Shown here: piece by piece, positions 52,957 to 62,335 of the stretch
Layout: each line of letters starts with the position of its first letter
How positions within the stretch are numbered: position 1 is the first letter of the stretch
NCBI RefSeq assembly: GCF_022429625.1
Contig: NZ_CP092483.1
Location: 3,286,001-3,350,000, forward strand
Length of the DNA: 64,000 nucleotides
Direction: 5' to 3'
Source: Devosia lacusdianchii
GTDB taxonomy: Bacteria > Pseudomonadota > Alphaproteobacteria > Rhizobiales > Devosiaceae
Position numbers and translations under genes: made by a program
Notes under the pieces: generated by a model
Database searches by the model: none
Told to the model about the DNA's origin: nothing
Seen by the model: only the letters and a program-made list of their open reading frames with translations

Positions 52957-54267
52957 TCAGCCCCGCAGCCCCGACCAGGCCGGATCGGACGCATAGCTTT
53001 CGGTCGGGATGGTCAGCAGGTTGCGGCCCCAGATGTCGACGCTCATCAGCTTGGGGCCGTCATTACCGCCCGGATCCTGGAAGAACATGATGACGCGTCC
53101 GTTCGGCGCCCAGGTCGGGCCCTCGGCGTGGAAGCTCGAATAGAGCATGCGCTCGCCCGAACCATCGGGGTTCATGATGCCGATGTTGAACTGGCCGCCC
53201 GACATGCGGGTAAAGGCGATGAGATCGCCTTTCGGTGACCACACGGGAGTGGAATAGCTGCCCTGGCCGAAGCTGACACGCTGCGCGTTACCGCCGCCGG
53301 CGCCCATCATGTAGATCTGCGGGGAGCCGCCGCGATCGCTTTCGAAGACGATGCGGCTACCATCGGGCGAGTAGGACGGGCCGGTATCGATCGCTGCCCC
53401 CGAGGTGAGCTGCGACGGCGTGCCGCCGCCGGTGCCCACGGCATAGATATTGGTTGCGCCGCCCTGCTCCACCGAGAAGACCACAGTGCCGCCGTCAGGC
53501 GAGAAGCGCGGCGCGAAGGTCATGGCGCCGACATTGGCCAGTCGCTGCTGGCGGCCGGTGGACAATTGCAGCAGGTAGACCTGCGGATTGCCCTCGGCAA
53601 AGTTCATATAGGTCACCATGTCGCCATTGGGGGCGAAGCGTGGCGTGAGGGCCATCGTCGACCCGTCCGTCAGGTACTGCACGTTGGCGCCATCCTGGTC
53701 CATGATGGCCAGGCGCCGCACGCGATTGGCCTTGGGACCGCTTTCGGCGGTGTAGATGACGCGGGTATCGAAGTAGCCCGAGCCGCCAGCCAGCGATTCA
53801 TAGATCGCGTCCGAAATGATGTGCGCCACGCGGCGCGATGAATTCGGATCGGTATTGTAGCTCTTGCCGACCACCTGCGCCGCCTGCTGCGTATCCCAGA
53901 CGCGCACCGACGAGGAAATGGTGCCGCCGCGCTCGACGCCGCCCATCACCAGCGCATCGACATTCGCCGTGCGCCAGGTGTTGAAATCGGGGGTGCCATT
54001 GGGGTCGCCGACCTGGATCGGCAACGAGGCCGGATCGAGCGGCAGGAACAGGCCCGAACGGCGCAGGTTGGCGCGCACGATCTCGGCTATCTCGCGCCCG
54101 AAGGTCGGGTCGGACGAGGCGAAATCCGGAATGGCGATCGGCAGCGGCTGGAAATTAGCGCCTTCCACGACGATCTTGAGCTGGGCCATGGCCATTGAGG
54201 AGCCGGCCAGGAGTGCCCCGCCAGCCAGGCCGAGCTTGAGCGCATTGCGCCGGGTGATCAGGGTCAT
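52957..54267 (-). CDS. tolB: Tol-Pal system beta-propeller protein TolB
   Basis: 436 residues from ATG 54267, with GGAGA six bases upstream; ATG 54279 is possible. The signal region begins LITRRNALKLGLAGGALLAG, with a twin-arginine-like RR. The N-terminal alpha/beta domain (VEGANFQPLPIAIPDFASSD) is followed by a six-bladed propeller with repeated SPDG motifs (APRFSPDGGTVVFS, SYSPDGSRIVFESDR). TolB binds Pal in the periplasm and is regulated by TolA. It follows tolA by 58 bases. Confidence 0.96.
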   Translation of the reverse strand: MTLITRRNALKLGLAGGALLAGSSMAMAQLKIVVEGANFQPLPIAIPDFASSDPTFGREIAEIVRANLRRSGLFLPLDPASLPIQVGDPNGTPDFNTWRTANVDALVMGGVERGGTISSSVRVWDTQQAAQVVGKSYNTDPNSSRRVAHIISDAIYESLAGGSGYFDTRVIYTAESGPKANRVRRLAIMDQDGANVQYLTDGSTMALTPRFAPNGDMVTYMNFAEGNPQVYLLQLSTGRQQRLANVGAMTFAPRFSPDGGTVVFSVEQGGATNIYAVGTGGGTPSQLTSGAAIDTGPSYSPDGSRIVFESDRGGSPQIYMMGAGGGNAQRVSFGQGSYSTPVWSPKGDLIAFTRMSGGQFNIGIMNPDGSGERMLYSSFHAEGPTWAPNGRVIMFFQDPGGNDGPKLMSVDIWGRNLLTIPTESYASDPAWSGLRG

Positions 54268-54325
54268 ATCAGTCTCCATTCTTGCCGCCGGGAGCATTCT
54301 GCTCGCCAAACGTGCCAATTCAAAG

Positions 54326-55483
54326 TCACGGCCGCAGTTCCACTTGGATCTGCCGCCATTCGTTGTATGCATCCGCCGACAGCATCTCGTACGGGCCGCA
54401 GGCCTGGACCGCGCGCTGCGCCGCCCGGGCCACCGCGCCACCCGCCGGTGACGGATCAGCCGAGATGATGGAACTGCTTGCGACAGTCCGGTCCTGGTTC
54501 ATCGTCACCATCAGGGTCACGTTGAGCCCACTATTGATGTCGCTCGGCAACAGGTTCCAGCAGGTCTTTATGCGCGCCACCAGCCCGTCGATCGCCGACT
54601 GGCTGAGTCGCGCCGAAGTGCCGTCGGTATCGCCCAGCGTCGGTGCCCCACCCTGCCCGGTCGTTCCGCCGGTGGTGTTGTCGTTGTTGATGATGGCAGA
54701 AATATCGTCGGCCAGCGACGCATCGAGTTGCTCGTTGGGCTGCTCTTGCGCTGCCTGCTGGGCAGCGGCACGGCGCTTGCGCTCTTCTTCCTCGCGCTTG
54801 CGTCGCTCGGTCTCAGCCTGGGCGAATTGCTGGCGCTTGGCCTCAAGGTTGGCCGGACGCGATGCCGGCACCGGTGCAGCGACGGCCGGGGTCACCGGCT
54901 CAGGCGTGGGCTCCGGGGTAGGCTCGGGCGTCGGTTCCGGGGTCGGTTCCGGCGTTGGCTCGGGTGCAGGTTCAGGCGCCGGCTCCGGCGTGGGTTCCGG
55001 CTCTGGCTCGGGCGTCGGCTCGGGTGGCGTCGGCCGCGTGAATGGCGTTGGCGCTTCAACCGGTTCAGGAGTTGGCTCTGGCGTCGGCTCGGGGGCCGGC
55101 GTCGGTTCTGGTTCTGGTTCTGGTTCCGGCTCGGGTTCAGGAGCCGGTTCCGGCGTGGCCTGCGGCGCGGGCGCGGTATTGGTCACCGGCTGGGGCGTGG
55201 GCGTATCGGCAGGCGACGGCGTCACCTGGTCCACTTCGGTATTGCCCGTCGGCTGGGCCAGGCTCGCCTGCTGGTCGTCTTCGACGATGGACGGCGTATC
55301 GGTCTCGACGATCTCGCTATCGAGCTGTCCGGCCCGGATATTGGAGAATTCCTCGATCGGCACCAGATCGACCGAGATGGCCTCGACCGCAGGCGTCAAC
55401 GGCTCCGCAAACCCCAGATTGATGAGGCCGATGGTCAACACCGCGATGTGGGCGACGCTCGAGACGGTTACGCCGGTACGCAT
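54326..55483 (-). CDS. tolA: TolA-like cell envelope protein
   Basis: 385 residues. An N-terminal membrane helix ([19 protein letters not shown]) anchors it. Residues about 105-215 are Pro/Glu/Thr repeats ([13 protein letters not shown] pattern). A charged helix follows ([20 protein letters not shown]) and a C-terminal TonB/TolA-like domain ([20 protein letters not shown]). TolA spans the periplasm and carries energy from TolQR to Pal-TolB. The Pro/Glu region replaces the long helix of the E. coli protein. Confidence 0.92.
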   Translation of the reverse strand: MRTGVTVSSVAHIAVLTIGLINLGFAEPLTPAVEAISVDLVPIEEFSNIRAGQLDSEIVETDTPSIVEDDQQASLAQPTGNTEVDQVTPSPADTPTPQPVTNTAPAPQATPEPAPEPEPEPEPEPEPTPAPEPTPEPTPEPVEAPTPFTRPTPPEPTPEPEPEPTPEPAPEPAPEPTPEPTPEPTPEPTPEPTPEPVTPAVAAPVPASRPANLEAKRQQFAQAETERRKREEEERKRRAAAQQAAQEQPNEQLDASLADDISAIINNDNTTGGTTGQGGAPTLGDTDGTSARLSQSAIDGLVARIKTCWNLLPSDINSGLNVTLMVTMNQDRTVASSSIISADPSPAGGAVARAAQRAVQACGPYEMLSADAYNEWRQIQVELRP

Positions 55484-55492
55484 GGGCTGGAC

Positions 55493-55942
55493 CTACGGCT
55501 CCGGCGGGCTAGTGATAAACCCCATCTTGTTGAAACCTGCGCGCTGCAGCAGGCCCACTACCTTCATCACCGCACCATAATTGGCCGTGGTATCGCCGCG
55601 CAGGAAGATGCGGTCTTCCGTACCGTTGACGGCCATCGCGGTAACCGTATTGATCAGGTCAGCCTCAGCGACAGGCTCTTCATTGATGGAAATCGCGCCA
55701 TCCCGCTCAACGGAAATGGTGATCGGATCGGCTTGGCTTGGCATTGGGCTGGCGCTGGCCTGCGGCAGGTCGAGCGGCACGCCCGACGTCATCATCGGCG
55801 CGGCCACCATGAAGATGATGAGCAGCACCAGCATCACGTCCACCATGGGCGTGATGTTGATTTCGCTCATGATCGCCTTCTTGCGGCTGCGACGGCGGCG
55901 TCCGCCGCCTCCGCCGCCACCGGCAGCTGCACCCATACCCAT
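55493..55942 (-). CDS. tolR: Protein TolR (ExbD family)
   Basis: 149 residues. A short Gly/Arg-rich start (AAGGGGGGGRRRRSRKKAIM) leads to INITPMVDVMLVLLIIFMV, the membrane helix with the conserved proton-carrying Asp. The periplasmic part has ISVERDGAISINEEPV and a closing MKVVGLLQRAGFNKMGFI. TolR couples the proton gradient through TolQ to TolA. It starts one base after tolQ ends. Confidence 0.95.
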   Translation of the reverse strand: MGMGAAAGGGGGGGRRRRSRKKAIMSEINITPMVDVMLVLLIIFMVAAPMMTSGVPLDLPQASASPMPSQADPITISVERDGAISINEEPVAEADLINTVTAMAVNGTEDRIFLRGDTTANYGAVMKVVGLLQRAGFNKMGFITSPPEP

Positions 55943-55943
55943 A

Positions 55944-56654
55944 TCAGCGGCTCCGGGCTTCGAGCTGACGGCTCAGAATGGTCGAGAACTCGTCGGCGAA
56001 GCCCTCGAGACGCCCGATCATCTTGGAAGCATCGGAGCTCAGCTTGTTATAGGCGATAACCGCCGGAATAGCGGCGACCAGACCGATGGCCGTGGCAAAC
56101 AGCGCCTCGGCGATCGGGCCGGCAACAACCGCCAGATTGGTATTGGACGAGGCGGCAATGGCGGTGAAGGCATTCATGATGCCCCAGACCGTGCCGAAAA
56201 GGCCGATGAACGGACCAGCCGAGCCGATGGTCGCGAGGAAGCCGAGGCGCTTTTCCAGCGTCTCGCTCTCGCGCGCAATGGCGACATCGAGCACCTTGTC
56301 GAGGCGTTGCTGCATGCCGACAAAGCTGGCCGCGTTCTGCTCGTGGCTGCGCTTCCATTCCTTCATCGCCGCAACGAACACCGCGCCAAGCCCACCCGAG
56401 GGCTTCTCGGCCTGCTGCTGGTAGAGCTCTTCAAGCGACTGGCCCGACCAGAACGTGCGCTCGAAGCGGTTCATCTCGCTCTGCGTGCGGCGATAAACGA
56501 TCGTCTTGTCGACAATGATGGCCCAGCACCAGATCGATGCGCCCAAGAGGCCGAGCATGACGGACTTCACAATCCAGTCGGCGGCCCAGAACAGGCCCCA
56601 GATGGAAAAATCGGTGTGCGGAACGACGGTTCCCACAGCGTCCATGGCTTCCAT
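55944..56654 (-). CDS. tolQ: Protein TolQ (MotA/TolQ/ExbB proton channel)
   Basis: 236 residues from ATG 56654, with AAGGA upstream; a start at 56696 is less likely. Three membrane helices are present: IVKSVMLGLLGASIWCWAII, then SAGPFIGLFGTVWGIMNAF and AIGLVAAIPAVIAYN. The conserved channel segment is TIGSAGPFIGLFGTVWGIM. TolQ forms the inner-membrane channel that powers the Tol-Pal system at the division site. It heads the tol operon, 200 bases after ybgC. Confidence 0.96.
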   Translation of the reverse strand: MEAMDAVGTVVPHTDFSIWGLFWAADWIVKSVMLGLLGASIWCWAIIVDKTIVYRRTQSEMNRFERTFWSGQSLEELYQQQAEKPSGGLGAVFVAAMKEWKRSHEQNAASFVGMQQRLDKVLDVAIARESETLEKRLGFLATIGSAGPFIGLFGTVWGIMNAFTAIAASSNTNLAVVAGPIAEALFATAIGLVAAIPAVIAYNKLSSDASKMIGRLEGFADEFSTILSRQLEARSR

Positions 56655-56800
56655 GTAGTGATCCTTTTCGGCCCGGTTCACGCACCCGACCCTCAAGCAT
56701 CAGGCGATGGGGTCGAAATCTGTCAAAATTAAGAGAAATGCCCCGCATGCCGGCCTTTGCAGACCGGCGGACGAGTACAGAGTCCCTTTGCCGTAATTAT

Positions 56801-56817
56801 GGTCAAGAACAGGTTAA
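56801..56817. promoter_or_regulatory. Possible CtrA site (one mismatch) upstream of tolQ
   Basis: Minus strand TTAA-N7-TTGACC, one base from TTAA-N7-TTAACC, about 150 bases before the tolQ ATG. The TTGACC half could also act as a -35 box. Weak on its own. Confidence 0.3.
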
Positions 56818-56856
56818 CAAAAGGAGTCGGCGGGCCATGCAAATGGCGCGGCAAAC

Positions 56857-57255
56857 CTAGGCGCTGGGCGCAAAGCGGGCGAGGATTTCCCGTGGCATTC
56901 GCGCCGGGCCGCCTGAGGTCTTGATCGCGACCACCACCACGCTGGCGCGCGTCAATACTGTCTCATCACGCAAAATTGCCTGGCTGAGAGTGAGGCGAGC
57001 GCCCGAAAGCGCAGCAACTTCGGTGGTCACGGTCAGTAGATCATCGATATGCGCCGCACCATCGAACTGGATGTCCATGGAGCGCACGGCAAAGGCGATG
57101 CCCTCCGCCGCAAGCTCGGAGTGATGAATGCCCTCGTCGCGCAGGAACTCAGTCCGCCCACGTTCGAAGAATTTGAGGTAGGCGGCGTGATAGACGTTCC
57201 CGGAGAAATCGGTGTCTTCGTAGTAAATGCGAACGGGAAAGCGGTGACTGATCAC
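56857..57255 (-). CDS. ybgC: Acyl-CoA thioesterase YbgC
   Basis: 132 residues from a GTG at 57255 that overlaps the preceding Nudix stop as GTGA. The hot-dog fold signature is YYEDTDFSGNVYHAAYLKFF with the catalytic Asp in DTD, followed by RGRTEFLRDEGI. YbgC thioesters link phospholipid metabolism with the Tol-Pal system, and the gene typically heads the tol cluster, as here. Last of an eight-gene overlapping string. Confidence 0.94.
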   Translation of the reverse strand: MISHRFPVRIYYEDTDFSGNVYHAAYLKFFERGRTEFLRDEGIHHSELAAEGIAFAVRSMDIQFDGAAHIDDLLTVTTEVAALSGARLTLSQAILRDETVLTRASVVVVAIKTSGGPARMPREILARFAPSA

Positions 57256-57761
57256 GAACCGAACCTCACGGCGAAAAGTTCCGTTGCTGAAGGCAGACTT
57301 GCCAGCCGCGTCTGCAGCGGCGCCGGCCGCAGCGGCAGGGCCGAGAGCCGTTGCGGATCGGTGGGCACCCAGCGAAACTCCAGGTCGTTATTGCCGTCAC
57401 GCACTCGATGGCAGACCTCATCAGAGAGGAACGGGAACGCCTCGGGCACGGTCATCTCATAAAACAGCGCAAACTCGTGCACCATGCGCCCATCGAGCGA
57501 GAAGAAGTTCTCGCCGATGAAGACCAGTCGTCCGACGCTGACCACCTGCCCCAGCTCTTCCACCATTTCTCGCGCCACGGTTTCGGCGCTGGTCTCGCCC
57601 AGATCGACCCGGCCGCCCGGCAGGGTCCATTGCCTGTCCCCGGTGGGCCGATGCACCAGCACGTGTCCGTGCCGGATGGCGATGCCCGCCGCCCGCATTT
57701 GAAAACGCTGGTCGCCATCGTCAAAGGAGACCATCCGCGATTTCACGCTGGAAGTGGTCAT
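57252..57761 (-). CDS. Nudix hydrolase, copy 2 of a tandem pair
   Basis: 169 residues from ATG 57761. The full Nudix box GGRVDLGETSAETVAREMVE continues into ELG, fitting Gx5Ex7REUxEExGU. Flanking strands FQMRAAGIAIRHGHVLVHR and VCHRVRDGNNDLEFRWV match the neighbouring paralogue closely. Nudix enzymes cut nucleoside diphosphate derivatives; the substrate is unknown. Overlaps its neighbours by four bases on each side. Confidence 0.9.
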   Translation of the reverse strand: MTTSSVKSRMVSFDDGDQRFQMRAAGIAIRHGHVLVHRPTGDRQWTLPGGRVDLGETSAETVAREMVEELGQVVSVGRLVFIGENFFSLDGRMVHEFALFYEMTVPEAFPFLSDEVCHRVRDGNNDLEFRWVPTDPQRLSALPLRPAPLQTRLASLPSATELFAVRFGS

Positions 57762-58261
57762 GCCGCGACCGTTTCGATATCGACCAGATGCCGGACCGCA
57801 TCTGGCAAGGGTGACAAATGTCGCTGCATGGCCGCCGGATAGAATGGCGTGTCTGCCAGGCTGGCCGCATCGGCGTCGACCCACTTGAATTCGAGTTCGG
57901 CATCTCCGTCGCGAACGCGATGGCAGATACCTTCCCCCGTCCCGAAGACGTCGGGCACCGCCATCAGGTGGTAAAAACCGATCTCGTGATAGTGCCGGCC
58001 GCCAAGATCGAACATGGTCTCGCAGGTAAACAGCAGCCGCTGCACCACGACCGTCTGCCCGAGTTCCTCGACCATTTCGCGCTGCAGCGTTTCGGCCGCC
58101 GTCTCGCCAAACTCGACCCGCCCGCCCGGCAGCGTCCAGAAATCTTCATGCGTGGCGCGGTGGACCAGCAGGCGGCCATCGCGCAGGGCAATGCCGGCCG
58201 CCCGCAGCTGGAAGCGGCGTGGCCCTTCGTCGAAGCAGATCATACGGCGCGCTGCGGTCAC
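57758..58261 (-). CDS. Nudix hydrolase, copy 1 of a tandem pair
   Basis: 167 residues from a GTG at 58261, overlapping the phosphoesterase stop as GTGA. The Nudix box GGRVEFGETAAETLQREMVE continues into ELG. Strands RFQLRAAGIALRDGRLLVHR and CHRVRDGDAELEFKWVDAD are nearly those of copy 2, so the pair arose by duplication. Most of the difference lies in the C-terminal 40 residues, where substrate choice may be set. Confidence 0.9.
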   Translation of the reverse strand: MTAARRMICFDEGPRRFQLRAAGIALRDGRLLVHRATHEDFWTLPGGRVEFGETAAETLQREMVEELGQTVVVQRLLFTCETMFDLGGRHYHEIGFYHLMAVPDVFGTGEGICHRVRDGDAELEFKWVDADAASLADTPFYPAAMQRHLSPLPDAVRHLVDIETVAA

Positions 58262-59073
58262 GACGGTTCCTTGCCCAGTTCGATCACCACGATTTCCGAA
58301 CGTGTGCCCAGCCGGATCGGCCAGCCCGAATAGCCCAGGCCCGAGGAGACGATCAGATGCCGGTCGTTTTCGATGATATGGCCATAGACATAACGGCTGC
58401 CGTGGCGCGAGGGAACCACGGGCGTCCGGCCGAACACCTTGATCTGCCCGCCATGGGTATGGCCGGACAGGGTCAGGGCGACGCGGGGCGGCACGTCCGG
58501 AAAGATATCGGGCTCATGCGCCATCAACACGATCGGTTCGTCGGTCGTAACCTGCGCCAGTGTACCCGCCAGATCGTCAAGCCCCTGCGACGGACCATAG
58601 TCGGACGAACGACCCGGCATGAAGGCGAACTGATCGCCCAAGCCCGCCAGCCAGAACCCGCGTCCAGCATGATCGATGCGCACTGCGCGGTTGACATAGA
58701 CGGGTATGCCAACGCCCGTGAGCGCCCGCTCCGCCCGCGTTGGCCCGCGCGCCACGTCGGCGCGGGTATGGCCGTCATAGTCGTGATTGCCGAGGATAGC
58801 ATGCACGCCCAGGGGTGCGGAAAGCTTGGCCAGCTCGCTGGCCCATTCATGGGGCAGCAGGTCACGGCCGATATGGGGGCCGGAGGCATAGTCGCCGAGC
58901 AGCAGCGTGATATCAGGCGCCAGTGCATTGGCCTGACGGCAGAGCAGCGCCAGCCGCTTGGCATTGGTCCACGGCTCGGAAGCGTGAATGTCGGTCAATA
59001 CGGCGACGCGGAGCGGCAGGTCGGCGGGCCAGCCCGGCGGGGTCGGCGCGTAGTGGGTAATATGAGCGCTCAA
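58258..59073 (-). CDS. Calcineurin-like metallophosphoesterase
   Basis: 271 residues from a TTG at 59073, which overlaps the previous stop as TTGA; no ATG is suitably placed. Metal-binding motifs are complete: VAVLTDIHASEPW (DxH), LLLGDYASG (GD), ILGNHDYDGH (GNHD) and LTLSGHTHGGQI (GHTH). These resemble YkuE/YaeI-type enzymes that act on lipid A precursors or other phosphodiesters near the membrane, but no signal peptide is present. Function unproven. Confidence 0.88.
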   Translation of the reverse strand: MSAHITHYAPTPPGWPADLPLRVAVLTDIHASEPWTNAKRLALLCRQANALAPDITLLLGDYASGPHIGRDLLPHEWASELAKLSAPLGVHAILGNHDYDGHTRADVARGPTRAERALTGVGIPVYVNRAVRIDHAGRGFWLAGLGDQFAFMPGRSSDYGPSQGLDDLAGTLAQVTTDEPIVLMAHEPDIFPDVPPRVALTLSGHTHGGQIKVFGRTPVVPSRHGSRYVYGHIIENDRHLIVSSGLGYSGWPIRLGTRSEIVVIELGKEPS

Positions 59074-59276
59074 GGCTGTCGGAAGGCCAGGCCGCGCTCC
59101 GTCAGGGCCGCCGTAAGTTCGGGAAAGCTCTTGGGGCCGACGCCGTGCAGCGCCGCCACATCCTTCTGCGTCCATTTGGCCAGATCGGCGAAGGTCTTGA
59201 TACCGGCATGTGCGAGCGCGCCGTGGGCCGGCCGGCTCAGCTTGACCGTACCGGCCAGAGGATCGTTGGGGCTCAT
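59070..59276 (-). CDS. Small helix-hairpin-helix protein
   Basis: 68 residues from ATG 59276, overlapping ruvB's stop as ATGA. The sequence has a helix-hairpin-helix motif, [20 protein letters not shown], after [17 protein letters not shown], similar to the RNA polymerase alpha C-terminal fold or RuvA-like HhH units. It probably binds DNA without sequence choice. It sits directly after ruvB and may work with the Ruv proteins or be a bystander. Confidence 0.82.
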   Translation of the reverse strand: MSPNDPLAGTVKLSRPAHGALAHAGIKTFADLAKWTQKDVAALHGVGPKSFPELTAALTERGLAFRQP

Positions 59277-60310
59277 TCTTCCGGCTCCTCGAACAGGCTT
59301 GCCTGCAGACCCACAAAGCCCTGCGGCACCAGCTTGCCCAAGTGCTGGAACGCGGCGCCGGTCAGCATGCGGCCGCGCGGTGTCCGCTGAATGAAGCCTT
59401 GCTGGATCAAATAGGGCTCGACGATTTCCTCGATCGCATCGCGCGGCTCGCTCAGCGCCGCCGCAATGGTCTCGATGCCAACCGGGCCGCCATTGTAGAA
59501 GTCGGCAATGGTGGTGAGGTAGCGCCGGTCGAGCTGATCGAGCCCGCGCGCATCGACGTCAAGCCGCAACAGCGCCTTGTCGGCGATGGCACGGGTAATC
59601 TCGCCGGAGCCATCGACCAGCGCAAAATCGGTCACTCGGCGTAGTAGCCGCCCGGCGATACGCGGCGTCCCGCGCGACCGGCGGGCGATTTCCATTGCGC
59701 CATCGGGCGCCATCGGCATGCCGAGCAGCCGCGCCCCGCGCTGCACGATCTGCACCAGCTCCTCGGGCGTATAGAAATTGAGCCGCACCGGTATGCCGAA
59801 GCGATCGCGCAGCGGTGTGGTCAGCAGGCCCGCGCGCGTCGTGGCCCCGACCAGCGTGAACCGCGCCAGGTCGATCCGCACCGAGCGGGCCGCGGGGCCC
59901 TCGCCAATGATCAGATCGAGCTGGAAATCCTCCATCGCCGGATAGAGCACTTCCTCGATCGCCGGATTGAGCCGGTGGATTTCGTCGATGAACAGCACAT
60001 CGCGGTCTTCGAGATTGGTCAGCAGCGCCGCCAGATCTCCGGCCTTCGCAATGACAGGGCCGGATGTGGCACGGAAGCCGACGCCCAGTTCGCGCGAAAT
60101 GATCTGCGCCAGCGTGGTCTTGCCCAGGCCTGGCGGACCAACAAACAGCACATGATCGAGCGCCGTACCGCGCTGCTTGGCCGCCTGGATGAAGACTTCG
60201 AGATTTGCCCGCGCCGCCGCCTGGCCAACGAACTCGGAAAAACCGGATGGGCGCAGGGAAACGTCGAGCGGATCGTCGCGACCGGCCGCGGCGGAAGTCA
60301 GATCAGTCAA
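59273..60310 (-). CDS. ruvB: Holliday junction branch-migration ATPase RuvB
   Basis: 345 residues from a TTG at 60310 overlapping ruvA's stop as TTGA. Walker [15 protein letters not shown], Walker [11 protein letters not shown] and sensor region [20 protein letters not shown] are intact. The C-terminal winged helix ends [17 protein letters not shown]. RuvB hexamers drive branch migration with RuvA. Gene order ruvC-ruvA-ruvB is standard. Confidence 0.97.
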   Translation of the reverse strand: MTDLTSAAAGRDDPLDVSLRPSGFSEFVGQAAARANLEVFIQAAKQRGTALDHVLFVGPPGLGKTTLAQIISRELGVGFRATSGPVIAKAGDLAALLTNLEDRDVLFIDEIHRLNPAIEEVLYPAMEDFQLDLIIGEGPAARSVRIDLARFTLVGATTRAGLLTTPLRDRFGIPVRLNFYTPEELVQIVQRGARLLGMPMAPDGAMEIARRSRGTPRIAGRLLRRVTDFALVDGSGEITRAIADKALLRLDVDARGLDQLDRRYLTTIADFYNGGPVGIETIAAALSEPRDAIEEIVEPYLIQQGFIQRTPRGRMLTGAAFQHLGKLVPQGFVGLQASLFEEPEE

Positions 60311-60924
60311 CTACTCAGCTCCCGCAGTCCCAGTCGGATCAGCTTCTCGGTGGGCACGCTGTCGCCTTCGCGGGCAACGATGCGCGCCAGTGCGGCGGAA
60401 GCCTGGGCGCTGGAATAGCCCAGATTGGTCAACGCCGAAACGGCGTCGGTGATAGCGCTCGAAGCATTGCCGTCACCCAGCGCCGATTGCAGGCCCAGCG
60501 TGCCCGCATCGATGCCACCGCCGGCCGGCACCTTGCCCTTGAGTTCGGTGACCACGCGAATGGCCAGCTTGGGCCCGACGCCATTGGCGCGGCCGATCAT
60601 CGCCTTATCTTGCAAGGCTATCGCGCTCGAAATCTCGGAGGTAGACAGCACGGAGAGGATCGCGAGCGCCACCCGCGCGCCGACGCCTTGCACGGTCATC
60701 AGCAGGTTGAACCACGCCTTCTCCGCCTCGCTGGAAAAGCCGTAGAGGCGGATCATATCCTCGCGGACGATGGTTTCGATGAACACCACCGCCGCCTCGC
60801 CGACGCGCGGCAGCTCCTGCAGCGTGCGGCTCGAGCAGAACGCCTCGTAGCAGACCCCGCCGCAGTCGATCAGCACGAAGTCGTCGCCGAAACTGTCGAC
60901 CAATCCTTTGAGTTTGCCGATCAT
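60307..60924 (-). CDS. ruvA: Holliday junction DNA-binding protein RuvA
   Basis: 205 residues from ATG 60924, overlapping ruvC's stop as ATGA. Domain I has [19 protein letters not shown]; domain II has the two HhH motifs around [20 protein letters not shown] and [19 protein letters not shown]; domain III near the C-terminus ([19 protein letters not shown]) contacts RuvB. RuvA tetramers hold the four-way junction flat. Confidence 0.97.
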   Translation of the reverse strand: MIGKLKGLVDSFGDDFVLIDCGGVCYEAFCSSRTLQELPRVGEAAVVFIETIVREDMIRLYGFSSEAEKAWFNLLMTVQGVGARVALAILSVLSTSEISSAIALQDKAMIGRANGVGPKLAIRVVTELKGKVPAGGGIDAGTLGLQSALGDGNASSAITDAVSALTNLGYSSAQASAALARIVAREGDSVPTEKLIRLGLRELSS

Positions 60925-61433
60925 GCCAGAGCCCTCAGCCGCTGATTGGCCACGCGGTGATGCGCATGGCAGATGGCGATGGCCAGCGCATCGGCGGCAT
61001 CGGCGCCCTTGAAGTCGGCGGCCGGCATCAGTGTCTTGACCATCAGCGCCACCTGGCCTTTTTCGGCATGGCCGGTGCCGACCACGGATTTCTTGACCAG
61101 ATTGGCCGCATATTCGGCCACCGGCAGGCCCCGCGCTGCCGGCGTCAGCAGAGCCACCCCGCGCGCCTGGCCCAGGATCAGCGCCGAGCGGGCGCCGGCA
61201 TTGACAAAGGTCTCCTCCACCGCCGCTTCATCGGGCGCGAACCGGTCGAGCACCTCGCCCAGCGCCGCGAACAGCACGGCCAGCCGCTCCGCCAGCGAAC
61301 CATCGACCGGCGGCGTCACCGTTCCAGCGCCCACAAAGGTCAGCCGGTTGCCTGTGGTCTCGATAATGCCCCAGCCGCAACGGCGCAAGCCTGGATCGAT
61401 GCCGATGATTCGCGTGGGAGACGTCATGCCCAA
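60921..61433 (-). CDS. ruvC: Holliday junction resolvase RuvC
   Basis: 170 residues from ATG 61433; ATG 61427 is possible. Catalytic acids are seen in [16 protein letters not shown] (Asp), [20 protein letters not shown] (Glu) and [15 protein letters not shown] (paired Asp). RuvC cuts Holliday junctions symmetrically. First gene of the overlapping string that runs to ybgC. Confidence 0.97.
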   Translation of the reverse strand: MGMTSPTRIIGIDPGLRRCGWGIIETTGNRLTFVGAGTVTPPVDGSLAERLAVLFAALGEVLDRFAPDEAAVEETFVNAGARSALILGQARGVALLTPAARGLPVAEYAANLVKKSVVGTGHAEKGQVALMVKTLMPAADFKGADAADALAIAICHAHHRVANQRLRALA

Positions 61434-61591
61434 TCCTTATTGACTGAGCCGCATCCTACCAAGCCCAATGTGAACAAAAAGGCAACGGGATCGGTGGAAA
61501 ACCCCGGTTCCGGTAAAATTGCATCTATCCTGCAAACACCATCTTCAAGACCTCGCCCATAGGTTCCCGCCGGGAATGCGGGGATGGTCGG

Positions 61592-62335
61592 ATGACGGGA
61601 CTTCACAAGCAGCTTCCGAAGTATGCGTGGCTTCGGATTCAGCGGGTAACTGGGGTGGTAACGGCGCTATCGATCGTCCTGTCGGTCGTCATGACCAATG
61701 CCATCATGGAAACCTTCTCGGCCGGCGTGAACGTGCAGGGCCTCGCCGTATCCATCCTCACGCCGCTGGCTCTGGGCGGCCCGATGATCTTCTTCCTGAT
61801 GCTCAAGCATGAGCAATTGCGCCATGCCAACCGTCAGCTGGAAAAACTGGCCACCACCGATTGGCTGACCGCCTGCCTCAATCGCGGCGCTTTCACCCGC
61901 GCGGTCACCCAGCACCTGGGCGCATCGCGGCGCCAGGGCGCGCTGCTGTTCGTCGATGCCGACGACTTCAAGGGCGTCAATGACCGTTTCGGCCACGACC
62001 AGGGCGACGAGGCCCTGCGCCTGCTGGCCGCCGCGATCCAGGTCGCGGTATCTGAAGGCGGTATCGTCGGGCGGCTGGGCGGCGAGGAGTTCGGCGTTTT
62101 CCTCCCCGATGCCGATCCGGTGGCCGCCGACCGGGCAGCCGAGCAGATCCGCAGCATGGTGGCGGCGATCGCCTTCGAGCCCGGGGGAATGCCCTGCCCG
62201 CTATCGGTGAGCATCGGCGGAACGACATTTGCCGGCCCGGCCGAATTCTCCGAACTCTATCGGCTGGCCGACCAACGCCTATACGACGCCAAGAATAGCG
62301 GCCGCGACTGCGTCGCCATGATGCAGGCCGCTTGA
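61592..62335 (+). CDS. Membrane diguanylate cyclase, GGDEF type
   Basis: 247 residues. Two membrane helices lie at about 18-38 and 50-68 (GVVTALSIVLSVVMTNAIME, then PLALGGPMIFFLML), with no real sensor domain between. The GGDEF domain has ALLFVDADDFKGVNDRFGHD and the active site VGRLGGEEFGVFLPD. The inhibitory RxxD site five residues before GGEEF is missing (VSEG), so feedback control is probably lost. It is divergent from ruvC and has a paralogue downstream. Confidence 0.9.
   Translation: MTGLHKQLPKYAWLRIQRVTGVVTALSIVLSVVMTNAIMETFSAGVNVQGLAVSILTPLALGGPMIFFLMLKHEQLRHANRQLEKLATTDWLTACLNRGAFTRAVTQHLGASRRQGALLFVDADDFKGVNDRFGHDQGDEALRLLAAAIQVAVSEGGIVGRLGGEEFGVFLPDADPVAADRAAEQIRSMVAAIAFEPGGMPCPLSVSIGGTTFAGPAEFSELYRLADQRLYDAKNSGRDCVAMMQAA

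Noticed and set aside
54282..56059. Two long plus-strand frames opposite tolA and tolR (GSGVGSG and RFRRR repeats)
   Set aside because: They mirror the Pro/Glu repeats of tolA on the other strand; no ribosome site or family.
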